DNA of 64,000 bases from Ignavibacteriota bacterium (GCA_016212665.1 JACREZ010000006.1:62001-126000); one strand, 5' to 3'. Shown: positions 51,391-60,520, numbered from the stretch's first letter. Notes: a model not told the origin generated them from the sequence alone. A program made the numbers and translations.

Positions 51391-52428
51391 TTATTCATAA
51401 TACCACCACACCACCTGGTAGGCTTGCATCTTTCCTATATACTTTGCCATCTCCAACGCTTCATAACTATAATACATTTGAGGAGTTCCCTTGAGTGTAA
51501 ACTTACTTCCGGTTGCGCCGCTCATAATTAAACCACCATAAAGCGATGGATTACCGGCAGAAGTTGAAACCGAAATTACAATATCACTTCCATAACAAAG
51601 CACAAGACCATAGATGTTGAATGTCCCGTTAAAATCCAATGAGCCATTAACAATTAAAACACCATACAATTTTCCGTTTCCACCCAACTTAACATTTCCT
51701 TTTGCATAGGCAATGATTGGCGCCGAAGGAGTACCATACGTTCCGTTGTTGCTACTTCCATCCGGGAAAACATAATCAGCCATGTTAATATATTCGCCCA
51801 CATACGATGATGGGTCGTCCGGAGGTTCTACTTTGATTTTGTATGGATCACCTTGTATGAATGGGGCATCGAATGCTACCGTTGCACTATCAGCCGAAGT
51901 CTTTGTTGCAATTCCATTAGTATCAAGCGCAGTATTTCCACGCGTACCATCCATGTTGTAATTCAAGCCTGAAATCGAATGTGGTTTGCCATCCGTTGCG
52001 TACACTATTCCGGCTGAAGCAAAACCAACACATGCGTTCACCATTGGAAATGGTTTAGGAGTTCTTCGTAATCGTAGTTTCATCCGATAAACACTATCCA
52101 TAAAAGTGGATTGACTTATCAAATCGAGTGTATCTCGTTTAAGCGATGCAGGAAGGGAAATTGTTACCGAAGATTGACCGTCCATCATTGCACGTTTGAT
52201 TGTTACTTGTTTTCCCTTTTCAAGAGGATTAATAACAGAAGTATCATTCCTGTCAAAAGCCCGAAGTGTCATATTCACTGCAGAGTGTGCAATATTCCGG
52301 GCGCTCGTGTATTTATGAAATCCTGCAACTCGAGAAATGACACTCATTTTCGAACCGTTAATTGTGTATCCAACCACGCCGACTGCAAGACCAACAGCCA
52401 TTACCATTAAGAGAGCAAGTTTACCCAT
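51391..52428 (-). CDS. Minor-pilin/PilX-like surface protein
   Basis: A 345-residue protein with an N-terminal hydrophobic helix (MGKLALLMVMAVGLAVGVVGYT) but no cleavable prepilin leader of normal type. A helical stem follows (AGFHKYTSARNIAHSAVNMTLRAF) and then a beta-rich C-terminal half with repeated Gly/Asn strands (KGNVKLGGNGKLYGVLIVNGSLDFNG…). It resembles PilX-type pilus components and is last in the cluster. Role in the pilus tip is an inference. Confidence 0.65.
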   Translation of the reverse strand: MGKLALLMVMAVGLAVGVVGYTINGSKMSVISRVAGFHKYTSARNIAHSAVNMTLRAFDRNDTSVINPLEKGKQVTIKRAMMDGQSSVTISLPASLKRDTLDLISQSTFMDSVYRMKLRLRRTPKPFPMVNACVGFASAGIVYATDGKPHSISGLNYNMDGTRGNTALDTNGIATKTSADSATVAFDAPFIQGDPYKIKVEPPDDPSSYVGEYINMADYVFPDGSSNNGTYGTPSAPIIAYAKGNVKLGGNGKLYGVLIVNGSLDFNGTFNIYGLVLCYGSDIVISVSTSAGNPSLYGGLIMSGATGSKFTLKGTPQMYYSYEALEMAKYIGKMQAYQVVWWYYE

Positions 52429-52465
52429 ACTGTATTCCTTTCAAAAAAACAATAATTTATCTTGA

Positions 52466-53029
52466 TCATAAATTTCTTGGATAAATCCATTTACTATAAA
52501 ATGCGCCGATAAACGTTGAGTCAAGTGCATCAAACGATTCCAGCGTTAAATACACTTTTACCGATTTGATACTATCTTTCCATGCACCTGAAACAGGAAC
52601 AGACAACTGTGAATCCTTCGAAGTGAAATACGATAAGGTAAATCTCAGTACGTTGTTGTTAATCGCGAGTGTATCATTGTTCACTTTGCGAATTAATCGC
52701 TTGTATATTGGTCCTTTTTCGGGCTTGAATTCAGGATCCGCTACTTTGTATTCGACAACATCCGTATCACCAGTTGCATCGAATAAATTTGCTCTGAATT
52801 TAAAACTTATAGAATCGGCATTTATTATTTTTTGTTTCCCGGAACGATATCCAACTTTATAAACATCAAATTCAATAATGCGTGCAAGTTGTATTGCTTC
52901 AAACTGAAGTTGCATTGTGTTGTTGGTTTTGTACGTTTCTTTCGTCAAGCCAATGTTCATCGTTGTAATCATTAACGTGATGATTCCCAACGCGATGACT
53001 GAGCCAATAATATCAAACATGGTGGACAT
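52466..53029 (-). CDS. Pilin-like protein (minor pseudopilin)
   Basis: A 187-residue protein beginning MSTMFDIIGSVIALGIITLMITTMN with one N-terminal membrane helix, followed by a helical alpha1C-like stem (LQFEAIQLARIIEFDVYKVGYR) and a beta-rich globular part. This resembles PilW/GspJ-type pseudopilins, but the Gly-Phe-Thr-Leu-Ile-Glu cleavage site is missing. It lies between two other pilus-like genes on the same strand. Confidence 0.65.
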   Translation of the reverse strand: MSTMFDIIGSVIALGIITLMITTMNIGLTKETYKTNNTMQLQFEAIQLARIIEFDVYKVGYRSGKQKIINADSISFKFRANLFDATGDTDVVEYKVADPEFKPEKGPIYKRLIRKVNNDTLAINNNVLRFTLSYFTSKDSQLSVPVSGAWKDSIKSVKVYLTLESFDALDSTFIGAFYSKWIYPRNL

Positions 53030-53086
53030 AGTTATCCCTTTCGACTTTCTCTTGTTTTTATGATTGCCTTTATTTTCATGATGAAT

Positions 53087-53623
53087 TTAGAAATACCGCC
53101 TGTACACAGATATATCCGATAAGTATAGAGACTTAGCAAGATTGAGGTGTGAAACACTCACAACAATTTTTTTATGAAATGTTGCATCCTTCGATAATTG
53201 GTCAGGATAAATTTCAGACACATAATATATATCAACAAGAAGGGTAAAATTTCCCATTTTAGGTGTAGAAACAATTCGACGATATCCATCATAATCGTCT
53301 ATGTCATTATAATACTTAATTGAGCGAAACGTGGGACCTACATCAGGTAACGGGACACTCTTCTTTTCCGTTTCGTTCGGACCAAGGCTCTCGGAGGATG
53401 TGAAATCACCGGCATTCACAACTTTCTTCGTAATTGTTGCCAAATCATAATTCTTTGTCATGATTTCATCAATGAGAGTTTGAGCAATCGAAATCGCATT
53501 TAAACTTGCTTCTGCCTCAAGCATCGTTTTTGTCTTGGAAATCATTAACGTGTTATTGGTTAAACTCACTACCCCTAACAGACAGAGAGCAACCAACACT
53601 GCTAACATTTGACCTGTATTCAT
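53087..53623 (-). CDS. Pilin-like protein (minor pseudopilin)
   Basis: A 178-residue protein with N-terminal helix MNTGQMLAVLVALCLLGVVSL and a stem containing EAEASLNAISIAQTLIDEIMTKNYD, similar to PilV/GspI-type pseudopilins. A beta-rich C-terminus follows. No canonical leader is present. It is separated from pilB by a strong palindrome (53779-53810). Confidence 0.65.
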   Translation of the reverse strand: MNTGQMLAVLVALCLLGVVSLTNNTLMISKTKTMLEAEASLNAISIAQTLIDEIMTKNYDLATITKKVVNAGDFTSSESLGPNETEKKSVPLPDVGPTFRSIKYYNDIDDYDGYRRIVSTPKMGNFTLLVDIYYVSEIYPDQLSKDATFHKKIVVSVSHLNLAKSLYLSDISVYRRYF

Positions 53624-53778
53624 AATAAACCTTTCATAAATTCTGCTACAGTATAATTGATTTAACTTTCAGTTTCAACACCCCCTGTGCTGAATATCAT
53701 GCTATTGATTGAATTTCAGTTTTCGTAGTGATAGCAGTCATCAATAATATAACTTCACCGAAAGAGAATCTCTTAAAT

Positions 53779-53810
53779 AACAAACCCTGATTTTTCAATC
53801 AGGGTTTGTT
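53779..53810 (-). terminator. Strong palindrome after the assembly ATPase gene
   Basis: The perfect stem AACAAACCCTGATT/AATCAGGGTTTGTT is followed on the minus strand by ATTTAAG. It probably terminates or attenuates between pilB and the minor pilin genes. Confidence 0.75.
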
Positions 53811-53831
53811 GAGTTCATTACATGAGTGCAG

Positions 53832-55616
53832 TTAATCTTCTTCAACTGTTGTTGCAATAACTTCTTCAAGTGTGGTCATCCCTTCCTTCATCCGTTCCAT
53901 ACCGGAACGACGGAGTGTCCACATTCCATCCTTTGCAGCCTGGTCCCGAATTTTATTCTCATCAACCTTTTCTCCGGCTTCAAGAATAATGTTCTTGATT
54001 TCTTTTGTAAAATAGAGAGCTTCATGAATAGCCGCTCTTCCCTTATATCCACCGTTACATTTCTCACAACCGACTGCTTCATAAAAAACATAATTTTTTA
54101 GATCTTCTTCTGTAAATCCAAATTTTAAAAATCCATCTTTATCACCTTCAGAGATTGGACGTTTACACAACTTACAAAGTGTACGAATTAATCGCTGTGC
54201 AACAATTATATTGATTGCATATGCAATGAGGAACGGTTCGATTCCCATTTTATAGAGACGGGCAACAGCGCTTGGTGCATCATTAGTGTGCAGTGTTGAG
54301 AAAACAAGATGTCCCGTGTTTGCGAGTTTAATTGCTGTTTCGGCTGTTACTTTATCGCGCATTTCACCAACAAGAACGATGTCCGGGTCATGTCGAAGAA
54401 TACCTCGAATAGATTGTTCGAATGACATTTTTGGACCAATTTTTAATTGGCGTGCGCCCCTGATAATGTATTCAACCGGCTCCTCAATTGTTAGAACATT
54501 CACGGTCGGGTCAATAACCTGATATAGTGCCGCAATCAATGTTGTTGATTTTCCCGAACCTGTTGGTCCTGTTAAAATAATAATTCCTTGCGGTTTGTTT
54601 ATAGCTTTATAGAAAAAGTCTCTTGCAGGACCTTGTAAACCAAGTTTGGTCAAATCGGTAATGACTTTTCTATCATCAAGAACTCGGATAACGACGCTTT
54701 CAAATTTGTGTTTGAATTCCGTCGTTACAATCGGCATGATAGAAACGCGAAAACGCATTTGGTGTCCGTCAATAACTCTTTGTATAAATCCGTCTTGCGA
54801 CATTTCGCGTTCGAACCGGTCAACACCCTTGGAACGGTCTTTTACGACTGCAAGAACTGCTTCGGGTAAGGTAGCATCCTGTGTATGCCAAACCTGTAAA
54901 TTACCATCTAATCGAAATAAGAAATGAGTTTTATTTCCTTCAGCTGGTACGATATGAATATCACTTGCTCCTTGTCGAACAGCCTCAACAATGCATCCTT
55001 CAATTAAATTAACAAGGGCACTCTTGTTAATTTCCGCTTCGAGTTCTTCTTCATCAATTGCCGCCTCTTCTTCGCCGGTGTTAATTTGAACATCCGCATT
55101 TTCTAACATTTTTAGAAATTCGTTCTGCGGTGGAACAACTTTCTCCATCAATCCTTGCAAGTCTTTTAATCTACAGAAACACACCTCATATTTTTTCACT
55201 CCAAAATTACGTGCAATAGATGGAATATTTCTGTCTGTCGGATCTGCCGAAACAATGACTAACTTATCGGGTTGTTTATCGTCAAACTTTAAGGGCATCA
55301 TCTTTGTCTGAATCAGCAAATCACGTTGCTGTTCAGGGAGGGCATCGACAAAACGTTTGATGAATTCAATTCGTTGGTCATCAATGATTTCATCTCCGAG
55401 ATATATTTCCCGAAAGGCATATAAGTTCGCTACCTCACGAAAAACCTGATCATGGTCTATACTGAAATCGGTTACAAGAATCTGACCGAGATTTCGGCGG
55501 TTCTTTTTATCCTCCGATTCTTTCACCTTCAACGATTTCTCAAGAGTCTCATAATCAATGATTCCTTTCTTGAGAAGCGTATAGCCGATTTTATCAGTTA
55601 TATCTATTTCAGGCAT
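53832..55616 (-). CDS. pilB: Type IV pilus/type II secretion assembly ATPase (PilB/GspE)
   Basis: A 594-residue assembly ATPase with N-terminal GspE-N domain (about 1-150), Walker A GPTGSGKSTT, Asp box, Walker B LVGEMRDKVTAE and His box FSTLHTNDAPSAVARL. The tetracysteine zinc-binding motif lies in LCKLCKRP…CEKCNGGYKG. This is the extension (PilB) class. No PilT retraction ATPase is in the window. Confidence 0.95.
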   Translation of the reverse strand: MPEIDITDKIGYTLLKKGIIDYETLEKSLKVKESEDKKNRRNLGQILVTDFSIDHDQVFREVANLYAFREIYLGDEIIDDQRIEFIKRFVDALPEQQRDLLIQTKMMPLKFDDKQPDKLVIVSADPTDRNIPSIARNFGVKKYEVCFCRLKDLQGLMEKVVPPQNEFLKMLENADVQINTGEEEAAIDEEELEAEINKSALVNLIEGCIVEAVRQGASDIHIVPAEGNKTHFLFRLDGNLQVWHTQDATLPEAVLAVVKDRSKGVDRFEREMSQDGFIQRVIDGHQMRFRVSIMPIVTTEFKHKFESVVIRVLDDRKVITDLTKLGLQGPARDFFYKAINKPQGIIILTGPTGSGKSTTLIAALYQVIDPTVNVLTIEEPVEYIIRGARQLKIGPKMSFEQSIRGILRHDPDIVLVGEMRDKVTAETAIKLANTGHLVFSTLHTNDAPSAVARLYKMGIEPFLIAYAINIIVAQRLIRTLCKLCKRPISEGDKDGFLKFGFTEEDLKNYVFYEAVGCEKCNGGYKGRAAIHEALYFTKEIKNIILEAGEKVDENKIRDQAAKDGMWTLRRSGMERMKEGMTTLEEVIATTVEED

Positions 55617-55652
55617 AGTGTACTTTCATAAAATTTGTTGCCAACTTCAGGA

Positions 55653-57020
55653 TTAATGTTTTCCGCCCGGCTGTGTCGGGTGGAATGTTGCTGTTTCTGT
55701 TGACACTAAGGTAAGCGCTAACAGTACAACCATGATAATTAAATTTATCCACAATTGGATAAAATCAATTGCGTTTCTAAGTTTGTAGGTCGTCTCTTTT
55801 TCATAATATTCAGCAAGTTGTTGAGCCGTGTTTTTCACTGTACCTGTTTCCGAGCCGGAATGGAACCGACTTAACGCTGTTTTTGTGAATACCCCGGTTG
55901 CTTCAAATGATTCAGTAATACCCGCTCCTTTTTCAATCATCATCGGAATTGCAACGTTTTTAATTTGATGTTCCATATACCGATTGCCGCATGCTTCAGC
56001 CGCCAATCGAATGACGTCAATATTTTCTCCGGAGCCGCTGTAGAGTGCATAAAATACACGACAGAAAATTTCAATACTTGTTTTGTGAAATAATGGACCA
56101 AGAACAGGAATTTTCAGCATGTACTTATTAAGAACGAATAAACCCCGTTCTGTGGTAAAATATCTGGCGAGTAATATCGTGGGGATAATTGTAGCGATTA
56201 AAATATAGAGATAGTTATCCTGCAAAAAATAACTCGCTTGAAGTGTTGCATATGTCCACGGAAATTGCTTTGCAAATTCTTCCTCACCGATCATCTTGAA
56301 AAACACTTCCGCCATTGATGGGAATATATATGCAACGTAATAAATTACCGCACCGGCAAGTGCAGTTAAAGTAACCATCGGCATGATGAGTGCACTTTTG
56401 AGATTTTTTTTGAACTCAGCCCTGCGTTCTAAAAATTTTGCCGTGCTATCATAAATCTCAGCCATGTTACCGCTTTTAGACGCAAGCCCCAGCATGTTTG
56501 CTGTAAACTTCCCTAAAACAGGTTCTTGTTTGATAAAAACTTTTTCACTGTCTTTCCCTTGTTTTAGTTCTGTATTTATCTCTTTGATTGCGTCACGAAG
56601 AACCGGATTTTGAATATCATTCACCATCAATTGGAGAATTTCGTTGTAGGGAAGTTTTTGCCTGAGTAGATCGGCGCTAACGCGAACAAACGATACAATA
56701 TCGGTTATTGGTGGTTTCATGAAACGGCTAATATCAATCAACTCTTTGTTGATAGAAATAACTTTGAAACCAAGTTTTGTGAGCGCTTCCTGTACTTCTT
56801 CTTTCGTGAAAGCGCGTTGCTCACCCTTAATGGGTTTCTCCCCTGCTTTCTGTACTTTATACAAAAATTTTACGCGAGGCAACACTTTCAAAAGTTTAAA
56901 TTTCCTTTGCATTGCCATCTGCTGCGCTTTTTGTTTTGCAGCAGTTAAATTTTCTGCTTCAAGGATTCCCTGGATAACTTTGCCGGCGGTACCAACACCT
57001 TCTATTCTAAACTCTGCCAC
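55653..57020 (-). CDS. pilC: Pilus/type II secretion inner-membrane platform protein (PilC/GspF)
   Basis: A 455-residue protein with two GspF domains (about 115-230 and 310-430). Hydrophobic segments lie near 212-232, 265-285 and 425-445. The second domain carries YALYSGSGENIDVIRLAAEACGNRYMEHQI. The N-terminal soluble region begins AEFRIEGVGTAGKVIQGILEAENLTAAKQKA, typical of PilC. It partners the ATPase in filament assembly. Confidence 0.92.
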   Translation of the reverse strand: MAEFRIEGVGTAGKVIQGILEAENLTAAKQKAQQMAMQRKFKLLKVLPRVKFLYKVQKAGEKPIKGEQRAFTKEEVQEALTKLGFKVISINKELIDISRFMKPPITDIVSFVRVSADLLRQKLPYNEILQLMVNDIQNPVLRDAIKEINTELKQGKDSEKVFIKQEPVLGKFTANMLGLASKSGNMAEIYDSTAKFLERRAEFKKNLKSALIMPMVTLTALAGAVIYYVAYIFPSMAEVFFKMIGEEEFAKQFPWTYATLQASYFLQDNYLYILIATIIPTILLARYFTTERGLFVLNKYMLKIPVLGPLFHKTSIEIFCRVFYALYSGSGENIDVIRLAAEACGNRYMEHQIKNVAIPMMIEKGAGITESFEATGVFTKTALSRFHSGSETGTVKNTAQQLAEYYEKETTYKLRNAIDFIQLWINLIIMVVLLALTLVSTETATFHPTQPGGKH

Positions 57021-57289
57021 TGTATATTCCTATATGTATATTAAATTATTTGTAAGGAAAGTTGATATAATTGGTTCTTGTTCATTATTTGTGAACAAAT
57101 GTATTGACTCCCAGACTAAAAAGCAAGTGTTTAATCGTGACCTAAAGCATTATTTTTTCTGAATATTCTCTTTGAATTCCAAAGGGATTTACCCGTTAGT
57201 TTAACACGGTGAGAGAATTTATTAAGGAAAATGATAGGATGAAAAATAATTAACACCCCCAAACGTACATCTAACCGTGCAAGATATTT

Positions 57290-57673
57290 TTAAAACTCAC
57301 CTGTAAAGACAAAATTTGTCAATACTCCTTTATCATTCATAACTGTTTGAACAGTTCCAAACCCATAACGAGAAGTAGCAGTAAAGGTAATTGATTTACC
57401 GCTACCATCAACTACCCATGTAATATCACCATTAGCATTCGATTTGATATCTTCATGAATATCAAAACCAACGTACGTTCCACTTCCTCCACCCATTATC
57501 TGCGCTCTGGAGTAGTAACCATACGCTAACGAAGAAATCTCGCTCAAATCATTCATTAGTCCATCTTTGTTCGATTGGATAGACCATGAGTTGTAAATTG
57601 TAATTCCCACAGCGATAGCGACTGCAACTATACACACACTGAGAATTATTAATAATAATTGCTGTTGCCCCAT
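57290..57673 (-). CDS. MGQQQ-type pilin-like protein, paralogue 1
   Basis: A 127-residue protein. The N-terminus MGQQQLLLIILSVCIVAVAIAVGI forms one hydrophobic helix, followed by a stem, the shared loop IMGGGSGTYVGFD and a beta-rich end (DGSGKSITFTATSRYGFG). It is homologous over the first 65 residues to the two following genes. There is no long leader: if a prepilin peptidase acts, it would cut after Gly2. It is the most diverged of the three. Confidence 0.75.
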   Translation of the reverse strand: MGQQQLLLIILSVCIVAVAIAVGITIYNSWSIQSNKDGLMNDLSEISSLAYGYYSRAQIMGGGSGTYVGFDIHEDIKSNANGDITWVVDGSGKSITFTATSRYGFGTVQTVMNDKGVLTNFVFTGEF

Positions 57674-57828
57674 ACTTCACCCATTTAATATTATCACTAT
57701 GTTCCATTTATATCGACAACGCGAAAAATTTGTATGAACAAATATTCTCTTACTTCCAAACAAAAACACTTTTGTGAAAATTGTCTGGCTCAATATAGAA
57801 AAAATATTTTTCAAACCCGTTTGATGTA

Positions 57829-58224
57829 TTAGTTAAAACCAACCATTGTAGGACCTGCTATAACTTTAAAATTTCCATTGTATGAAATATTGATGGTCGC
57901 ACCATCAATCTGACGAGAAGTTGCTTTCAGTTCCAACGTCGTATTTGTTTGTGTTATGATTTCATACGTCGCATTCGGATTTTCAATTCCCCAGGGACCA
58001 TTTACACTGATGATGTATCCTGCATATGTTCCATTTCCGCCCCCCATTATTGTTGGTCTGATTTTGAACTGATATACATCTGCCGCAAGATTGGTGAGGT
58101 CCATCAAAATTGCATCTTGATTTGCCTTCATGCTTTGACTGCTAAACATCATTATTCCAACTTGAATTGCAACGCCGACAATAATCACTCCCAATATTAT
58201 TAACAAAAGTTGTTGCTGACCCAT
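57829..58224 (-). CDS. MGQQQ-type pilin-like protein, paralogue 2
   Basis: A 131-residue paralogue with N-terminus MGQQQLLLIILGVIIVGVAI, then FSSQSMKANQDAILMDLTNLAADVYQFKIRP, the MGGGNGTYAGY loop and a diverged beta-rich end. It is very similar to the next gene in the first 65 residues and varies in the C-terminus, the pattern expected of pilins under surface diversification. Confidence 0.75.
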   Translation of the reverse strand: MGQQQLLLIILGVIIVGVAIQVGIMMFSSQSMKANQDAILMDLTNLAADVYQFKIRPTIMGGGNGTYAGYIISVNGPWGIENPNATYEIITQTNTTLELKATSRQIDGATINISYNGNFKVIAGPTMVGFN

Positions 58225-58251
58225 TTATTTTTCTTTCTCGCTTTCTAAAAA

Positions 58252-58295
58252 CTACATTGCCACTGGCGAAATTAGATTCACCAGTGGCAAAGTAG
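58252..58295 (-). terminator. Hairpin between pilin paralogues 3 and 2
   Basis: CTACATTGCCACTGG and CCAGTGGCAAAGTAG form a 15-bp stem with one mismatch. On the minus strand a T-containing run (GTAGTTTTTAG) follows. It probably ends or attenuates the transcript of the first pilin gene. Confidence 0.75.
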
Positions 58296-58319
58296 ATTAA
58301 GTTAAATTAAGTTCGGTTA

Positions 58320-58706
58320 TTAGAAACCGGACGGTGTCGGACCTGATGTTACTTTTCCATTACCATCATACGTAACAGTTACGGTTGCGGCATCAACTTG
58401 CTTTGATTCTGCTTTCAAAGTAAGAACAGTTGCAGTCTGTGTGGTAATTGAGTACGTTGCATTCGGATTGTCTGCACCCCAACTTGTACCAACTGAGTAT
58501 GCTGCATATGTTCCATTTCCACCACCCATGCTGGTGGGACGAATCTTATATTGGTATGCATCTGCCGCGAGATTTGCTAAATCAGAATAAATTGCATCCT
58601 GATTCGATTTCACACTCTGGCTGCTGAACATGGAAATGCCGACTGCGATTGCGACGCCAACGATAATGACGCCTAAGATGATGAGTAATAATTGTTGCTG
58701 ACCCAT
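58320..58706 (-). CDS. MGQQQ-type pilin-like protein, paralogue 3 (promoter-proximal, probable major subunit)
   Basis: A 128-residue protein with MGQQQLLLIILGVIIVGVAI followed by AVGISMFSSQSVKSNQDAIYSDLANLAADAYQYKIRP. The MGGGNGTYAAY loop and a small beta-rich C-terminus (TVTVTYDGNGKVTSG) complete it. It is first after the predicted promoter and is followed by a strong hairpin, which fits a highly expressed major pilin. Pilin identity is inferred from helix, size, paralogy and neighbouring pilB/pilC. Confidence 0.78.
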   Translation of the reverse strand: MGQQQLLLIILGVIIVGVAIAVGISMFSSQSVKSNQDAIYSDLANLAADAYQYKIRPTSMGGGNGTYAAYSVGTSWGADNPNATYSITTQTATVLTLKAESKQVDAATVTVTYDGNGKVTSGPTPSGF

Positions 58707-59039
58707 ATAATTAAACCTTTATATTATTGTGTAATTGTTTATGAATTTGTTATTTAATTTTGAAAAACTTGTTTCTTAATCTGGCTGTTATATTGTCAAC
58801 ATGCGTGCCAAGATTAAACTCTTTGATAATTAAGTTAAAACAAATTAATTCTGCACATACTGAAATAGTAATGGATAACATGCGGTAATTTTTACCACTA
58901 TCAGGTACAATTTTACCGTTCAGACAATATTATTCAGTTCATGAAGCGTTTTTTTGTCAAAACACGTGCTTTTATCTTGCCTCATTAATTAGTTTTCAGT
59001 AACTTCTCTACCATCATTTTTTTACATTGAATTATCATA
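58707..59039. other. Divergent promoter region between pilin and transporter genes
   Basis: No gene. AT-rich region between two divergently read genes. It contains the sigma-54-like site at 58796-58810 on the minus strand. Nothing else was recognised. Confidence 0.6.
58796..58810 (-). promoter_or_regulatory. Sigma-54-like promoter upstream of the pilin array
   Basis: On the minus strand TGGCACG-CATG-TTGAC matches TGGCACG-N4-TTGCW except for A in place of C at the -12 GC. A start site near 58784 would give a leader of about 78 nt before the first pilin ATG. Sigma-54 control of major pilins is common in other bacteria. Confidence 0.45.
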
Positions 59040-60332
59040 ATGAACTTACATCAACGCATAGACTCCCTTCGTCAAGGATTTACATCAACGTTTTGGATTG
59101 CTAATATTTTAGAGCTTTTCGAGAGACTTGCTTTTTATGGAACGAAAGCAATTCTCACTGTCTATTTAGCGACGAAAGTCGGATTAGCAGAAGATGCAGG
59201 AAAATTCTCAGGGTGGTTTACGAGTGCAATTTTTGCACTACCAATTCTTGCCGGTGTTTTTGTAGATAAATACGGTTTCAAGAAAACATTGATTGCTTGT
59301 TTTGCACTGTTTTCACTTGGATATTTTTTAATTGGTTTAGCAGGATTAGAAATTGGCCAGGAAATCGTTCAAGCAATAGGCATGAAAACATACGTCATTT
59401 CTGTCCTCATACTTACTGCTATTGGAGGTTCTCTCATCAAACCTTGCATCGTTGGGACGGTCGCTAAAACATCAAAAGAAGAAGTGAAGTCCCTTGGATT
59501 TTCTATTTACTATACACTGGTGAATGTCGGTGGTGCGATTGGTCCCATCATTGCAATGAATGTCCGCGAAGGTTATGGAATAGAATACGTTCTTGTCATG
59601 TCTTCAATTACTTCATTCCTCTTGTTAATAGGTACGTTAATCTTTTTCAAAGAACCCGTATTCTCGGATGAGAAAAAAAATGTGAAAACATTTGGTCAGG
59701 TCTTCAAAGATATGGCTTCTGTATTTCTTAACGTTCGGTTCATTGGATTCTTAGTAATATTTTCCGGTTTCTGGATTATGTTCTGGCAGATTTTTTATTC
59801 CTTCCCATTCTACGTTACCAACGTGTTAAACTTCTCCCGGTTTGAACTATTAGAAACAGTTGACGCATGGACAATTATTTTATTAAGTGTTCCTGTGACA
59901 GCATTAGTTAAACGCTGGTCTCCCATTACTGCCATGACAGTTGGCTTTTTCATCGCAAGCGGATGTTGGTTTATCATCGGGGCAATCCCGACTGTAACAG
60001 CTGCAATTATCGGTGTTGCACTCTTCGCACTTGGTGAAGCAACTCAATCACCAAGATTTTATGAATATGTCAGCGCTCTCGCTCCCAAAGAACAGGTCGG
60101 AACGTTTATGGGGTTTGCATTTCTTCCTGTTGCAATCGGCGCGTTCACCGCAGGCTACATGGCAGATTGGTTACGTTCAAATTATCTTTACGAAGTCAAA
60201 GACGCTGTTACTTCGACAACACAAATCGTTTATGACCCGATGATGTGGTACATCGTTGGAACAATCGGTATCGCATCTGCAATTCTCATGTTACTGTATA
60301 ATTTGTTCGCAGTAAAGAAGACAATACACTAA
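59040..60332 (+). CDS. POT/PTR2-like MFS peptide transporter
   Basis: A 430-residue, about 12-helix membrane transporter. The N-terminal helix has the ExxER proton-coupling motif of POT transporters (NILELFERLAFYGTK, Glu25-x-x-Glu28-Arg29). DKYGFKKTL is the MFS motif-A-like loop. Substrates are probably di/tripeptides, but the family also moves nitrate and other solutes, and the sequence is fairly short. No partner genes adjoin. Confidence 0.82.
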   Translation: MNLHQRIDSLRQGFTSTFWIANILELFERLAFYGTKAILTVYLATKVGLAEDAGKFSGWFTSAIFALPILAGVFVDKYGFKKTLIACFALFSLGYFLIGLAGLEIGQEIVQAIGMKTYVISVLILTAIGGSLIKPCIVGTVAKTSKEEVKSLGFSIYYTLVNVGGAIGPIIAMNVREGYGIEYVLVMSSITSFLLLIGTLIFFKEPVFSDEKKNVKTFGQVFKDMASVFLNVRFIGFLVIFSGFWIMFWQIFYSFPFYVTNVLNFSRFELLETVDAWTIILLSVPVTALVKRWSPITAMTVGFFIASGCWFIIGAIPTVTAAIIGVALFALGEATQSPRFYEYVSALAPKEQVGTFMGFAFLPVAIGAFTAGYMADWLRSNYLYEVKDAVTSTTQIVYDPMMWYIVGTIGIASAILMLLYNLFAVKKTIH

Positions 60333-60357
60333 TCACCCCTATCCTTAGAAACGCAAG

Positions 60358-60479
60358 AAGGGGCTGTCTCATAAGTCTGATAATGATGTAGCCGCAGACT
60401 TTACGTTTGCGTTTTTGATTGGGAAACGCAACCATAAAGGTTGCGCCTACAATTGATCTTACTTATGAGACAGCCCCTT
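60358..60479. mobile_element. 122-bp element with perfect 19-bp terminal inverted repeats
   Basis: Left end AAGGGGCTGTCTCATAAGT and right end ACTTATGAGACAGCCCCTT are exact complements. The GGGGCTGTCTCATAAGT end resembles ends of known insertion-sequence families. There is no ORF, so it is a MITE or IS remnant. An inner hairpin GCAACCATAAAGGTTGC followed by GCCTACAATT carries the TTGTAGG end seen in the mpg repeat. The right end plus TTTTTTT could also act as a terminator for the transporter gene. Confidence 0.85.
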
Positions 60480-60520
60480 TTTTTATGTTTTTGCTTGGAT
60501 TTCTCCATATCAAAACATAT

